A DNA stretch of 21,622 nt from positions 1 through 21,622 of IMG/VR virus record IMGVR_UViG_3300033153_000857. The stretch is one strand, 5' to 3'. The DNA comes from a virus. The notes beneath the pieces are model-generated. The model was not told the DNA's origin. It made no database searches and saw only the letters and a program-made list of their open reading frames with translations. The number at the start of each line of letters is the position of its first letter. Position 1 is the first letter of the stretch. Position numbers and translations under genes: made by a program. Shown here piece after piece: positions 21,617 to 21,622 of this stretch.

Positions 21617-21622
21617 GAAGAT

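Noticed and set aside
1-21622. tRNA genes, integrase, transposase or attachment sites
   Set aside because: I saw no cloverleaf-like segment in the spacers, no recombinase motifs and no duplicated target site; the spacers are too short for most such elements.

Overview
This 21.6-kb window reads as part of a tailed double-stranded DNA bacteriophage genome, almost certainly one that infects a member of the Bacteroidetes. Five of the larger spacers between genes carry a TAnnTTTG element 28-37 bases before the next start codon. That is the known Bacteroidetes -7 promoter element. Start regions are A-rich, the DNA is AT-rich outside the collagen gene, and TAA, TAG and TGA all act as ordinary stops. 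There are no ribosomal, metabolic or integrase genes. The sizes and order of the terminase, portal and capsid genes, and the look of the capsid protein, are compatible with podovirus-like, perhaps crAss-like, phages of aquatic Bacteroidetes. That last placement is an inference from memory and needs a database search.

Layout, left to right. (1) Positions 1-1394 hold a phage chaperonin module: a GroEL gene broken into two reading frames, a 53-residue protein, and a short GroES. (2) Positions 1360-1791 hold the only gene on the minus strand, a probable winged-helix regulator, divergent from the rest across a palindromic double promoter. (3) Positions 1842-4368 hold a dense run of small, mostly Lys/Arg-rich or Cys-containing proteins, many coupled by TAATG stop-start overlaps. 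(4) Positions 4374-5957 hold a small virion protein and a lysis cassette: a one-TM protein, a T7-lysozyme-like amidase and a 3-TM holin-like protein. (5) Positions 6007-12930 encode the adhesion apparatus: a short appendage protein, a 704-residue fibre, a collagen-like fibre with 155 uninterrupted Gly-X-Y triplets, a small coiled-coil protein, and a 673-residue fibre. (6) Positions 12930-14109 hold small conserved phage proteins, one of which looks like a double GroES-type barrel. (7) Positions 14018-21616 hold the head and packaging module: putative small terminase, large terminase, portal, putative scaffold and major capsid protein.

The genes appear to be transcribed rightward in several units from the TAWCTTTGTA-type promoters at about 1806, 3837, 5976, 10608 and 18966. 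Within each unit the genes overlap or nearly touch. All the right-hand genes are late functions (lysis, adhesion, packaging, capsid), with the chaperonin genes perhaps helping to fold virion proteins.

The most notable observations are: the -1 frame break in groEL, which coincides with about 20 missing residues; the palindromic divergent promoter beside a winged-helix gene; a 17-base exact repeat with hairpin potential in two unrelated genes in different codon frames; a lambda-type displaced-lysine P-loop in the large terminase; and the candidate double GroES-fold protein at 13352-13915.
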